Positions 14,764 through 20,182 of a stretch of 32,390 nucleotides of DNA are shown in pieces; the stretch's first letter is position 1, and each line of letters starts with the position of its first letter. The stretch spans positions 1 to 32,390 of the forward strand of contig CAOKBR010000011.1 of NCBI GenBank assembly GCA_948466735.1. The letters are read 5' to 3'. The stretch comes from an uncultured Mycoplasmatota bacterium. GTDB taxonomy: Bacteria; Bacillota_I; Bacilli_A; RF39; UBA660. The position numbers and the translations under genes were made by a program. The notes beneath the pieces were generated by a model. It saw only the letters and a list, made by a program, of their open reading frames with translations, did no database searches and had not been told where the DNA came from.

Positions 14764-15240
14764 ATGAGTAAAATTGTTCATCCAATTGAACCTATATATG
14801 ATGAATTTTCTAAAGTATTAATATTAGGTTCTTTTCCTTCTGTGCAATCTAGGAAAGAATTATTTTATTATGCACATCCCCAAAATCAATTTTGGAAGTT
14901 ACTAAGCGACATTTTTGATGAAGAGATTCTTAATCGTAAGGAATTCCTTTTAAGTCATCATATTGCGTTATGGGATGTAATCAAAAGTTGTGAAATTACA
15001 GGTTCACTAGATAGTACAATAAAAAAGGTAAAAGTAAATGATATAGAAAAACTTCTTAAAAGTACTAATATTAAAACCATATTTACAACGGGAAGAAAGG
15101 CAACAATGCTATATCAAAAATATTTAGAAAAAAAGTTAGGAATTCCTACAATTTATTTACCTTCTACAAGTCCTCTTTATTCAAAAATGAAGTATGAGGA
15201 GAAAAAGCAGGAATATCAAAAAATAAGAAATTATTTATAA
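14764..15240 (+). CDS. DNA-deoxyinosine (hypoxanthine) glycosylase, UDG superfamily
   Basis: The 158-aa product has the UDG-superfamily motif 1 region ILGSFPSVQSRKELFYYAHP followed by QNQFWKLLSDIF and the motif 2 region LPSTSPLYSKMKYEEK. This is the signature of the Mug/TDG-like family annotated as DNA-deoxyinosine glycosylase, about 160 aa. It should remove deaminated bases (hypoxanthine, perhaps uracil) to start base excision repair. AGGTGG precedes the ATG. It stands alone after the SDR gene. A weak hairpin with a T-rich tail at about 14697-14730 may separate them. Confidence 0.88.
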   Translation: MSKIVHPIEPIYDEFSKVLILGSFPSVQSRKELFYYAHPQNQFWKLLSDIFDEEILNRKEFLLSHHIALWDVIKSCEITGSLDSTIKKVKVNDIEKLLKSTNIKTIFTTGRKATMLYQKYLEKKLGIPTIYLPSTSPLYSKMKYEEKKQEYQKIRNYL

Positions 15241-15267
15241 AAGTATTTTCAAATAGGAAAGTTATGT

Positions 15268-15273
15268 TATAAT
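15268..15273 (+). promoter_or_regulatory. -10 box of the tRNA-Thr gene
   Basis: TATAAT (15268-15273) lies 27 bases before the tRNA 5' end. TTTTCA about 16 bases upstream is a weak -35. Spacing fits transcription starting shortly before the mature tRNA. Confidence 0.5.
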
Positions 15274-15300
15274 TTTATATGTAGTTTATTGTTATTTTTT

Positions 15301-15376
15301 GCTGGAATAGCTCAGTTGGTAGAGCAATCGTCTCGTAAGCGATAGGTCGCAAGTTCAAATCTTGTTTCCAGCACCA
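15301..15376 (+). tRNA. tRNA-Thr (CGT)
   Basis: The 76-base gene folds as a full cloverleaf. The acceptor GCTGGAA/TTCCAGC pairs perfectly. The D-stem is GCTC/GAGC, the anticodon stem ATCGT/GCGAT and the T-stem GCAAG/CTTGT, with the TTCAAAT loop. The anticodon loop CTCGTAA gives anticodon CGT, reading ACG (Thr). Discriminator A and an encoded CCA end follow. Confidence 0.97.
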
Positions 15377-15387
15377 GATTGATAGGA

Positions 15388-15404
15388 AACTCGAACTTCG
15401 AGTT
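15388..15404 (+). repeat. Perfect dyad after the tRNA
   Basis: AACTCGAA (15388-15395) and TTCGAGTT (15397-15404) form a perfect 8-bp dyad around one base. It lies between tRNA-Thr and its terminator. It may shape the tRNA 3' trailer for processing. No other role is evident. Confidence 0.5.
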
Positions 15405-15412
15405 AAAATAAC

Positions 15413-15438
15413 AAAACGACTTGTAAAAAAGTCGTTTT
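15413..15438 (+). terminator. Terminator of tRNA-Thr
   Basis: AAAACGACTT (15413-15422) pairs perfectly with AAGTCGTTTT (15429-15438) around a 6-nt loop, with a T run in the 3' arm. The -35 box proposed for the downstream RNA overlaps it. Confidence 0.85.
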
Positions 15439-15449
15439 TATGATATTAT
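15421..15449 (+). promoter_or_regulatory. Proposed promoter of the antisense RNA
   Basis: TTGTAA (15421-15426) and TATTAT (15444-15449) are 17 bases apart. They would start a plus-strand RNA at about 15456 that converges on the peptide mRNA. The -35 overlaps the tRNA terminator, so its independence is uncertain. Confidence 0.5.
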
Positions 15450-15472
15450 GTATTTGTCAAGGAAACTTGCAT

Positions 15473-15515
15473 AAAATAAAAAAGGGAATACTTAACTTTG
15501 GCGAGTTGAGTACTT
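15473..15515 (-). terminator. Terminator of the peptide mRNA
   Basis: Read on the minus strand, AGTACTCAACT and AGTTAAGTATT (15504-15514 and 15487-15497) form a stem with one mismatch and one G-U pair, followed by CCC and TTTTTTATTTT (15473-15483). It would end the minus-strand mRNA 43 bases or more beyond the peptide stop. Confidence 0.6.
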
Positions 15516-15530
15516 ACCTATAAATGGTTA

Positions 15531-15567
15531 AGCACTTAATCTATGCTAGATTGAGTGCTATTTTTTT
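15531..15567 (+). terminator. Strong terminator overlapping the peptide gene's 3' end
   Basis: AGCACTTAATCT (15531-15542) pairs with AGATTGAGTGCT (15548-15559), 12 bp with one G-U, around ATGCT, followed by A and seven T. The minus-strand stop codon (15558-15560) lies in its 3' arm. Confidence 0.85.
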
Positions 15568-15647
15568 ATAGATAAAATCATTAAAGAGACTATTAATAAA
15601 ATGATTATTAATATTAGAAATGAGATTAATAAATCTTTTTTCTTCAT
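15558..15647 (-). CDS. 29-aa hydrophobic membrane peptide, candidate type I toxin
   Basis: The ATG (15645-15647) has an excellent ribosome binding site, AAAGGAGG, with 9 bases between AGGAGG and ATG. The peptide starts MKKKDLLISFLILIII, continues with Leu/Ile/Val to about residue 26 and ends in IKK: a basic end, one membrane helix and a basic end. This is the shape of type I toxins such as BsrG, TxpA and Fst, although the sequence is not one I recognise. A minus-strand promoter lies at 15711-15739, a 5' leader of about 57 nt has its own hairpins, and a convergent plus-strand RNA overlaps the 3' end. A small regulatory membrane peptide without toxicity is the main alternative. Confidence 0.7.
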   Translation of the reverse strand: MKKKDLLISFLILIIILLIVSLMILSIKK

Positions 15648-15710
15648 AATATCAAGCCTCCTTTCATAAGAAAGTTGGCAAGCACTCAACAATTAAGTTT
15701 CCCTACTTCA

Positions 15711-15739
15711 ATTATAATAAATTAATAGCTATATAGCAA
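15711..15739 (-). promoter_or_regulatory. Promoter of the 29-aa peptide gene
   Basis: On the minus strand TTGCTA (15734-15739) and TATAAT (15711-15716) are 17 bases apart. Transcription would start at about 15704 with GAAGTAGGGAAAC. A hairpin CTTTC-TTAT-GAAAG (15661-15674) then covers the beginning of the Shine-Dalgarno. Confidence 0.65.
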
Positions 15740-15819
15740 TAAATATAAACTAAATTATGACAATATAGTAAACACACTTGTATATTGATATATAGTCAAT
15801 ATAGGAAAGGATTATAAGT

Positions 15820-16290
15820 ATGTCGGAATTAACTATTGTAATTGATAATTGGGGACATAAAGAACTAAAAGAATATTTAATGTCTTTAAAAGGAATTTTA
15901 GATGTTGAAATTAAAAATGATGAACAACTAGACATTTATTTAAAATATGATTCTAGTTTAATAACTTCCAAAATAATAAAAATGGAAATTACATTGTTTT
16001 TAAATATTACAAAAATTCCTTTTCTACTTTCTTTTAATAAGTATCCAAAATTTGAAACATCTAATTATACAATAACTAGAGATAATCTTTGTTGTGAATA
16101 CTGTTACAAAAGCGCCATAGATGATTTGTTTGAAATAGAAGGAATAGAAATGGTTAAAGGGAATTTTAATGATGATTATTTATTTAAAAAATATGAAGAT
16201 CGTGAAAAAATCATAATAAACATAAAATATGATCCTAATTTGATAAGCACTGAAGAAATGAAACAAATTGAATTAAAATTAAATATATAA
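15820..16290 (+). CDS. Two-domain HMA-like (ferredoxin-fold) protein, unknown role
   Basis: The 156-aa product has two halves of similar strand-helix pattern. The first (TIVIDNWGHKELKEYLMSLK, then GILDVEIKNDEQLDIYLKYD) has no Cys. The second (YTITRDNLCCEYCYKSAIDD, then IEGIEMVKGNFND and EKIIINIKYDPNLISTEEMK) has CCEYC at the place of the HMA metal motif and the usual '-xV..Y-P--I...' end. It looks like a divergent tandem of heavy-metal-associated domains in which only the second could bind metal. GAAAGGA precedes the ATG. It stands alone after the TA-like locus. A role in metal handling is an inference. Confidence 0.65.
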   Translation: MSELTIVIDNWGHKELKEYLMSLKGILDVEIKNDEQLDIYLKYDSSLITSKIIKMEITLFLNITKIPFLLSFNKYPKFETSNYTITRDNLCCEYCYKSAIDDLFEIEGIEMVKGNFNDDYLFKKYEDREKIIINIKYDPNLISTEEMKQIELKLNI

Positions 16291-16299
16291 AAAAGTTGT

Positions 16300-16399
16300 T
16301 GAACGTCCTTCTTTAGGGCACCAGTGGGAAATCCTTCTAACTTTTAAATTAGGAGTTTAAAGTAAAAATCAACTTTCTAGAAATGGATTGTTGATTTTT
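16300..16399 (+). terminator. Structured 3' region ending in a terminator
   Basis: AAAAATCAAC (16364-16373) pairs perfectly with GTTGATTTTT (16390-16399) around a 16-nt loop that itself contains TTTCTAGAAA. Before it, 16310-16326 can fold as GTCCT-TCTTT-AGGGC (with G-U), and 16333-16359 as CCTTCTAA against TTAGGAG. The last stem is a good terminator for the CxxC protein gene. Whether the earlier stems form a regulatory RNA is unknown. Confidence 0.65.
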
Positions 16400-16450
16400 G
16401 TATGTTTAAGAGTTGTAAACGTGGTTGCTACTCGCACTAGAATGATTGTT

Positions 16451-16478
16451 ACTCGAACCTACTAAAAAAGGTACGAGT
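16451..16478 (+). terminator. Second stem-loop before the convergent gene
   Basis: ACTCGAACCT (16451-16460) pairs with AGGTACGAGT (16469-16478) with one mismatch and an 8-nt loop, followed by TTTATTTT on the plus strand. It can stop plus-strand read-through into the minus-strand gene ending at 16495. The stretch ACTCG also occurs at 16426-16430, as an imperfect copy of TTGTTACTCGAACC. Confidence 0.5.
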
Positions 16479-16494
16479 TTTATTTTGGTAAATT

Positions 16495-17223
16495 TTATGT
16501 GAAAAAAACTTTATAAATGATTTCAGGATAATTTGTCATAAACGCTAACTGATTAAAAGTTTGCTGTAGTAAAGGAGTAGATTTTTCTCCTAAATAGTGT
16601 TCGTAAAGATAAGAAATATAATAGTTAGATAAGATATAAATAATGACTTCCTTTTCCTTTTTTAATAACATATCAATAATCGTATCATTTTGGGTATTAG
16701 AAACTAATACATAATAATCTACATCAATAAAATTAAGATCAAGTCCAGTTACTGCAAAACCAACTTTAACATCAGGAATCATTTTCTTAATTCGTTCGAT
16801 TAAGCTTCTATTAACACTATGTAGATGAATTACTAAATTCTTGTATGTATCCATTAAACTTTTCATACTTTTAATATAATTATCCATCCGATTAGCAATT
16901 TCCATAGCATTTTCATCGTTAATTAATTCATAATTAGAAGGAGTTAAATTGATATAAATATCTTTTTTTATAGGATTTTCTGATAAAGATTTTAATATGC
17001 TTTCTAAAGAAGCAATTTCATAGTATTCTAGTTCATTAAAAGTAGAATTATTAATGGTACTAGTAATTGCTGTTCCAATAGAATTTGCATTAAAAATTAC
17101 GAGTTTCTCATCTTTAGTAAAAGCTACATTAAAGCTTATTGATGTAACAAAATTTTTTGATAAACTGCTATTAAAAAATTCATCTGTATTTAAAGCATCA
17201 CTTTTTTGGGCTATAATTTTCAT
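16495..17223 (-). CDS. GDPD-like protein with lost catalytic residues
   Basis: The ATG at 17221-17223 is chosen because GTAGGTGAG lies just upstream; the in-frame GTG at 17268 has no ribosome binding site. The 242-aa product aligns by eye to glycerophosphodiester phosphodiesterases at the N-terminus. MKIIAQKSDA stands for the family's IIAHRGxxx, TSISFNVAFTKDEKLVIFN for IEIDVxLTKDxxLVVFHD, and FNELEYYEIASLESILKSL for the LxELxxxxIPTLEEVL region. The catalytic His-Arg are Gln6-Lys7, the metal-binding Glu and Asp are Ser30 and Asn32, and the second His is Asn45. The TIM-barrel scaffold may remain as a binding or regulatory protein. It is divergent from a LytTR regulator gene. Confidence 0.65.
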   Translation of the reverse strand: MKIIAQKSDALNTDEFFNSSLSKNFVTSISFNVAFTKDEKLVIFNANSIGTAITSTINNSTFNELEYYEIASLESILKSLSENPIKKDIYINLTPSNYELINDENAMEIANRMDNYIKSMKSLMDTYKNLVIHLHSVNRSLIERIKKMIPDVKVGFAVTGLDLNFIDVDYYVLVSNTQNDTIIDMLLKKEKEVIIYILSNYYISYLYEHYLGEKSTPLLQQTFNQLAFMTNYPEIIYKVFFT

Positions 17224-17316
17224 TTTCTCACCTACAGCAATTTTATTCAATTGATTGGTATTTAACACTTTTTATAACAAATTGATAAAATAAAAATGGA
17301 AAAATATGGTAAAAAT

Positions 17317-17385
17317 ACCATTCAAGTACAAAAATCGACATTTCAAATACAAAAGTGCTAGTGGCTTTTTCTTTTGTGCTAAAAT
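17317..17385 (+). promoter_or_regulatory. LytTR-type direct repeats and promoter
   Basis: Two direct repeats, ACCATTCAAGTACAAAAA (from 17317) and ACATTTCAAATACAAAAG (from 17338), are exactly 21 bp apart, two helical turns. LytTR regulators such as AgrA and ComE bind 9-bp direct repeats with this periodicity. A -10 box TAAAAT (17380-17385) has no -35 match; the second repeat lies about 42 bases before the predicted start, where an activator would replace the -35. The site precedes a LytTR gene, so self-activation is likely. It could also act on the divergent GDPD-like gene. Confidence 0.65.
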
Positions 17386-17406
17386 TTGAAATTGGAGTGG
17401 GAGAGT

Positions 17407-18177
17407 ATGAACTTTGTTGTATATGAGAAAAAAGTACAATTTGTAGAAATATATAAACACATTATTGCTAAATTAATGGTTTCTACAAATTTAAATTATC
17501 AAATAATTGAGGTAAGTAGTTTTGATAGTGAAACAAAAAATAAATTGTTAAATTTAGATGGTCATAATATCTATATATTAGATATTGATATGATGGATAA
17601 AAGCGGAATAGATGTAGCAAGAGAGATTAGAAGTTCTGATGATTGGAGTAGTCCAATTATTTTAATGACGAATAAAAAGGGGAACGCCATTGGGAATATA
17701 AGTAAAATATTAATGCTTGATTTAATTGCTAAAGATGAATTTTTTATAGATAAATTGCACTCAGCTTTAGTAGTAGCATTACAAATTGTAAATCAGAAAA
17801 AATCTTTTTGTTTTATTACACGTGGTGAGTTATATCAATTACCACATCAAGATATTTTATATGTTGAAAAATGTTTAAATAATAATCTATCTTACATTGT
17901 TACTAAAAGTAAGAAATATCCAATTCGGCAGACAATACAATATTTAGAAGGTGTATTAAAAAATGATTTGAATTTCTTTAAATCACATCGAAGTTTCATT
18001 GTTAATTTACTCAATATTAAAAATATTAATTTTGAAACAGGTATTATTAACTTTGGAGAAAATCGCCAAGCATTGCTATCTAGGTCAAACAAGAAAATAA
18101 TTAAAGAAAAACTAAAAGCAATTGAAGATATAAAAAAGATAAACAATAAATCGTCAAAGAAAAAAATACATAATTAA
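17407..18177 (+). CDS. Orphan LytTR-family response regulator (AgrA-like)
   Basis: The ATG at 17407 follows GGGAGAG; the earlier TTG at 17386 would start before this site. The 256-aa product has an AgrA-like receiver (1-125) with the phospho-acceptor Asp59 in IYILDIDM, Thr88 (LMTN) and Lys109 (LIAKDEF). The usual acidic pair at the N-terminus (EDD in AgrA) is replaced by YEKK, leaving one Glu. The C-terminal LytTR domain (about 140-245) shows CFITRGELYQLPHQDILYVE, the FKSHRSFIVNLLNIKNI core and NRQALLSRSNKKII. It has a Lys-rich tail. No histidine kinase or peptide gene lies near, so it is an orphan or serves a distant kinase. Upstream direct repeats fit autoregulation. Confidence 0.85.
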   Translation: MNFVVYEKKVQFVEIYKHIIAKLMVSTNLNYQIIEVSSFDSETKNKLLNLDGHNIYILDIDMMDKSGIDVAREIRSSDDWSSPIILMTNKKGNAIGNISKILMLDLIAKDEFFIDKLHSALVVALQIVNQKKSFCFITRGELYQLPHQDILYVEKCLNNNLSYIVTKSKKYPIRQTIQYLEGVLKNDLNFFKSHRSFIVNLLNIKNINFETGIINFGENRQALLSRSNKKIIKEKLKAIEDIKKINNKSSKKKIHN

Positions 18178-18199
18178 TCAAAAATAAATTGTGTTTTTA
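18161..18199 (+). terminator. Weak stem-loop at the end of the LytTR gene
   Basis: AAAAATACATAATT can pair imperfectly with AATTGTGTTTTT, with one bulge and a long A-rich loop. The T run in the 3' arm supports a terminator role. Confidence 0.35.
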
Positions 18200-18254
18200 A
18201 GATAAATGAAAAATAATAACGAAATCTTTTATTTTTTTCTACTTTTTTGTGGTA

Positions 18255-18260
18255 CAATGG
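18255..18260 (+). promoter_or_regulatory. -10 box of the 288-aa protein gene
   Basis: TGGTACAAT gives a TACAAT -10 at about 18253-18258 in a T-rich context. No clear -35 is visible. A start near 18265 leaves a leader of about 28 bases before the ATG at 18293. Confidence 0.4.
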
Positions 18261-18292
18261 AAATGAAATATGAAGAAGTAGAGGAAGTAGTT

Positions 18293-19159
18293 ATGTTAAG
18301 CAAACACGAATTAATTAATGCCCTAGTCGAATTTGATCATTTGTTTTTTTCAGAAGTAGCTTTAGAAAATAGAAATCATCTAGTTTTAGAATTTCAAAAA
18401 AGCGAAATTGTAACTAAATTTGCTAGTTATTTAATGAAAGAAGATCGGTTTTCCCTCTCTATGGAACAGTTAAAAATGTTAGTAAGTGAATCGCTAAAAA
18501 GAATTCCTTATCTTTTTATTAGTCAAATGCCTTATGATGAACGCTTAATTGTTAATTTTTCAGTAAGAGATGCCCTAGCTTATTTGAATAAAAAGTATCC
18601 GCTAGAAAAGGATGAATCAATATCAACCTTTGCTCGAATGTTTTATCAAAGTTATCAGTTAGAATGTGTTTTTAAAAAGGAAGATAGGGAAGATTGTTCT
18701 TCTATTCCTGATAGAAAGCGTCGTTTAAATATTTATCCTTATTTTAAGTTAGATAATTATGTGTTATGTCAAGGAACCTATAATTATGATACTGTTACAT
18801 GGGAACTTTGGACAGATGGAAAAATAAAGGAAATTCCTTCTACAATTGAGATTCCATCTTATTATATGTATTTAAATCCAAAGAAGGAAAATTCCTTAAT
18901 AAATATTAGATTACAAGAATTTCATCAGGTAGAAATACAAGATTTTTCTTATATTTTATACCAAGGTACACTAAAATCAAATACAAGTGAATATCTTAAT
19001 AGAAGCTTATATATAGAATCTGAATTGGATTTTAGAGCATTAAGGGAGCTAAGTAGTCCGTCTATTGAATTAGAGAAAGAAGTAAAAGGCGAAGTGCCTG
19101 GAGCATATCAAAAAAAATTAACTCATTTAAATCAGCCCATTAAAAAACTTTCTGTTTAG
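18293..19159 (+). CDS. Hypothetical cytoplasmic protein, 288 aa
   Basis: The ATG at 18293 follows GAGGAAG, and a promoter-like TACAAT lies within the longer frame, so the upstream start at 18206 is rejected. The product (MLSKHELINALVEFDHLFFS..., then SYLMKEDRFSLSMEQLKMLV, VRDALAYLNKKYPLEKDES) has no signal peptide or membrane helix. The first half is helical. The second half (RRLNIYPYFKLDNYVLCQGT, YDTVTWELWTDGKIKEIPST) looks beta-rich. I do not recognise a family or active site. It converges with gmk and shares a terminator with it. Confidence 0.75.
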   Translation: MLSKHELINALVEFDHLFFSEVALENRNHLVLEFQKSEIVTKFASYLMKEDRFSLSMEQLKMLVSESLKRIPYLFISQMPYDERLIVNFSVRDALAYLNKKYPLEKDESISTFARMFYQSYQLECVFKKEDREDCSSIPDRKRRLNIYPYFKLDNYVLCQGTYNYDTVTWELWTDGKIKEIPSTIEIPSYYMYLNPKKENSLINIRLQEFHQVEIQDFSYILYQGTLKSNTSEYLNRSLYIESELDFRALRELSSPSIELEKEVKGEVPGAYQKKLTHLNQPIKKLSV

Positions 19160-19168
19160 AAAGTTTTT
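19143..19168. terminator. Bidirectional terminator between the unknown gene and gmk
   Basis: AAAAACTTTC (19143-19152) pairs perfectly with GAAAGTTTTT (19159-19168) around TGTTTA. It spans the stop codon of the plus-strand gene and the end of gmk. Confidence 0.8.
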
Positions 19169-19838
19169 AAATTTTATCAATAGTGTTTAAAAAGGTTTTA
19201 TTACTCAATAATTCGTGAATTTCTTCTTCTTGGTTACCTACAAAAACTTCTTCGATTCGCTCTACTTTTAAGCGTTCTGCTAATAAAATAGCTTCAACTT
19301 GTTGTACCGCGGTATCTAATTTATCATTAATAACAACATAGTTATATTTTGGTAATTCATTGATTTCTGTATATGCACGTTTAAAACGTTTTAATATTTT
19401 TTCACTATCTTCTGTGTTTCTTAGGATTAATCTTTTCTTTAATTCTTCCATTGAAGGAGGTAAGATGAAAATAAATAGAGCATCCTTGATTTTTTCTTTA
19501 ATTTGTAGTGCTCCTTGAATTTCAATTTCTAGTAGTACATCGTATCCTTCATTTAACCATTTCTCAATGTTTGCTTTTGGCGTTCCGTAGTAATTTTCGT
19601 TATACTTAGCGTATTCTAAAAAACCATTTTCTTTAATTTTTTCTTCGAATTCATCATTTGTTGTAAAATAATAAGTAACATCAGGTATATCATTTTCTCG
19701 TGGTGTTCTAGTTGTCATGGAAATGGATGGTTTTATGTTATTATTATGATGAATTAATTGTTCACAAATCGTTCCCTTGCCTGCACCAGATGGACCAGAG
19801 ATGACGATTAATAATCCTCTTTGCTTCGTTTTAATCAT
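19167..19838 (-). CDS. gmk: Guanylate kinase
   Basis: The ATG at 19836-19838 has AAAGGAG 6 bases upstream. The longer frame to 19898 has no such site and adds non-family sequence. The 223-aa product has the P-loop SGPSGAGKGT, the GMP-binding region SISMTTRTPRENDIPDVTYY, FEEKIKENGFLEYAKYNENY, YGTPKANIEKWLNEG and LEIEIQGALQIKEK. This is complete bacterial GMK (usual length about 205). It phosphorylates GMP to GDP in purine nucleotide synthesis and helps limit (p)ppGpp precursor pools. The usual neighbours (rpoZ, coaBC) are not present here. Confidence 0.95.
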   Translation of the reverse strand: MIKTKQRGLLIVISGPSGAGKGTICEQLIHHNNNIKPSISMTTRTPRENDIPDVTYYFTTNDEFEEKIKENGFLEYAKYNENYYGTPKANIEKWLNEGYDVLLEIEIQGALQIKEKIKDALFIFILPPSMEELKKRLILRNTEDSEKILKRFKRAYTEINELPKYNYVVINDKLDTAVQQVEAILLAERLKVERIEEVFVGNQEEEIHELLSNKTFLNTIDKI

Positions 19839-20031
19839 GATTTGCTCCTTTATTTGAAATTTGTACCCATTATAGCACAAAAGAAGAAATTTTGCCAAAT
19901 AATAATTTCAAAAATGCCCCAAAAAATAGATTGCGTATATTATAATGAATATTGAAATATACTTGATAGTTAGGTGTTTCCCTTTGTTCGATTTAGTAAA
20001 CGTTTATTAAAAAGAATGGAGGTGATGTTCA

Positions 20032-20142
20032 ATGGGAAGAACCTTAAATGGATTTAGTCATAGTAGCGTTAGCAATTATACTATTTATCATCAAAGGGTT
20101 AAACTCAAAGAACTAAGAAAAAACACCCTTCATCACATCTAG
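20032..20142 (+). CDS. 36-aa ORF with strong ribosome binding site
   Basis: GGAGGTG (20018-20024) is ideally placed, 9 bases before the ATG at 20032. The 36-aa product (MGRTLNGFSHSSVSNYTIYH, then QRVKLKELRKNTLHHI) is basic and not hydrophobic, and its sequence is not protein-like. It overlaps in another frame a 22-aa hydrophobic ORF. It may be a leader that carries ribosomes into that ORF, or spurious. Its stop lies in the stem of the downstream terminator. Confidence 0.3.
   Translation: MGRTLNGFSHSSVSNYTIYHQRVKLKELRKNTLHHI
20048..20116 (+). CDS. 22-aa hydrophobic micro-ORF, possible small membrane peptide
   Basis: The ATG at 20048 opens MDLVIVALAIILFI, then IKGLNSKN: one membrane helix with a short polar, basic end, typical of very small type I toxins or regulatory membrane peptides. 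The direct ribosome binding site (GGGAAG, 20034-20039, 8 bases before) is modest. A much stronger one at 20018-20024 serves overlapping upstream starts (ATG 20025 and 20032). The frame from 20025 ends in TAG at 20055-20057, just past this ATG, so translational coupling is possible. A strong bidirectional terminator begins 2 bases after the stop. I do not recognise the sequence. Confidence 0.45.
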   Translation: MDLVIVALAIILFIIKGLNSKN

Positions 20143-20157
20143 TGATGGCTGTTTTTT
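20118..20157. terminator. Terminator directly after the micro-ORF
   Basis: AAAAAACA (20118-20125) pairs with TGTTTTTT (20150-20157), and the inner CATCAC (20131-20136) with GTGATG (20142-20147), with an internal loop CCCTT/GC. T runs exist on both strands, so it could stop transcription in either direction. Confidence 0.8.
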
Positions 20158-20164
20158 CTTGCAA

Positions 20165-20181
20165 CAATATTTAAAATATTG
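20165..20181. repeat. Perfect A/T palindrome between two terminators
   Basis: CAATATTT and AAATATTG form a perfect 8-bp dyad around a single A, lying between the two stem-loops. It could be an operator. TTGCAA just upstream (20160-20164 region) has no matching -10. Confidence 0.45.
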
Positions 20182-20182
20182 A

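Larger units (their letters stand above)
15456..15567 (+). ncRNA. Candidate antitoxin RNA of a type I TA-like locus
   Basis: I infer an RNA of about 110 nt from the promoter at 15421-15449 to the terminator at 15531-15567. It holds no credible ORF. It contains one hairpin (15487-15515) and then the strong terminator stem. It runs opposite to the 29-aa peptide gene and would be fully complementary to the last part of that mRNA (about 15475-15567), including the peptide stop codon. This convergent 3'-overlap layout is the one known from TxpA/RatA and BsrG/SR4. No expression evidence exists here. Confidence 0.5.

Noticed and set aside
15531-15560. CIRCE element at the TA-like locus
   Set aside because: AGCACTT and GAGTGCT arms resemble CIRCE, but the spacing is 15 or more bases instead of 9 and the arms form a 12-bp terminator stem with a T run.
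16012-16290. Part of the toxin-antitoxin locus
   Set aside because: The 156-aa CxxC protein has its own ribosome binding site and no overlap with the TA-like RNAs. Proximity alone is not enough.
17054-17254. Plus-strand hydrophobic 66-aa frame
   Set aside because: It is antisense to the N-terminus of the GDPD-like gene, whose translation aligns to a known family, and has no start signal.
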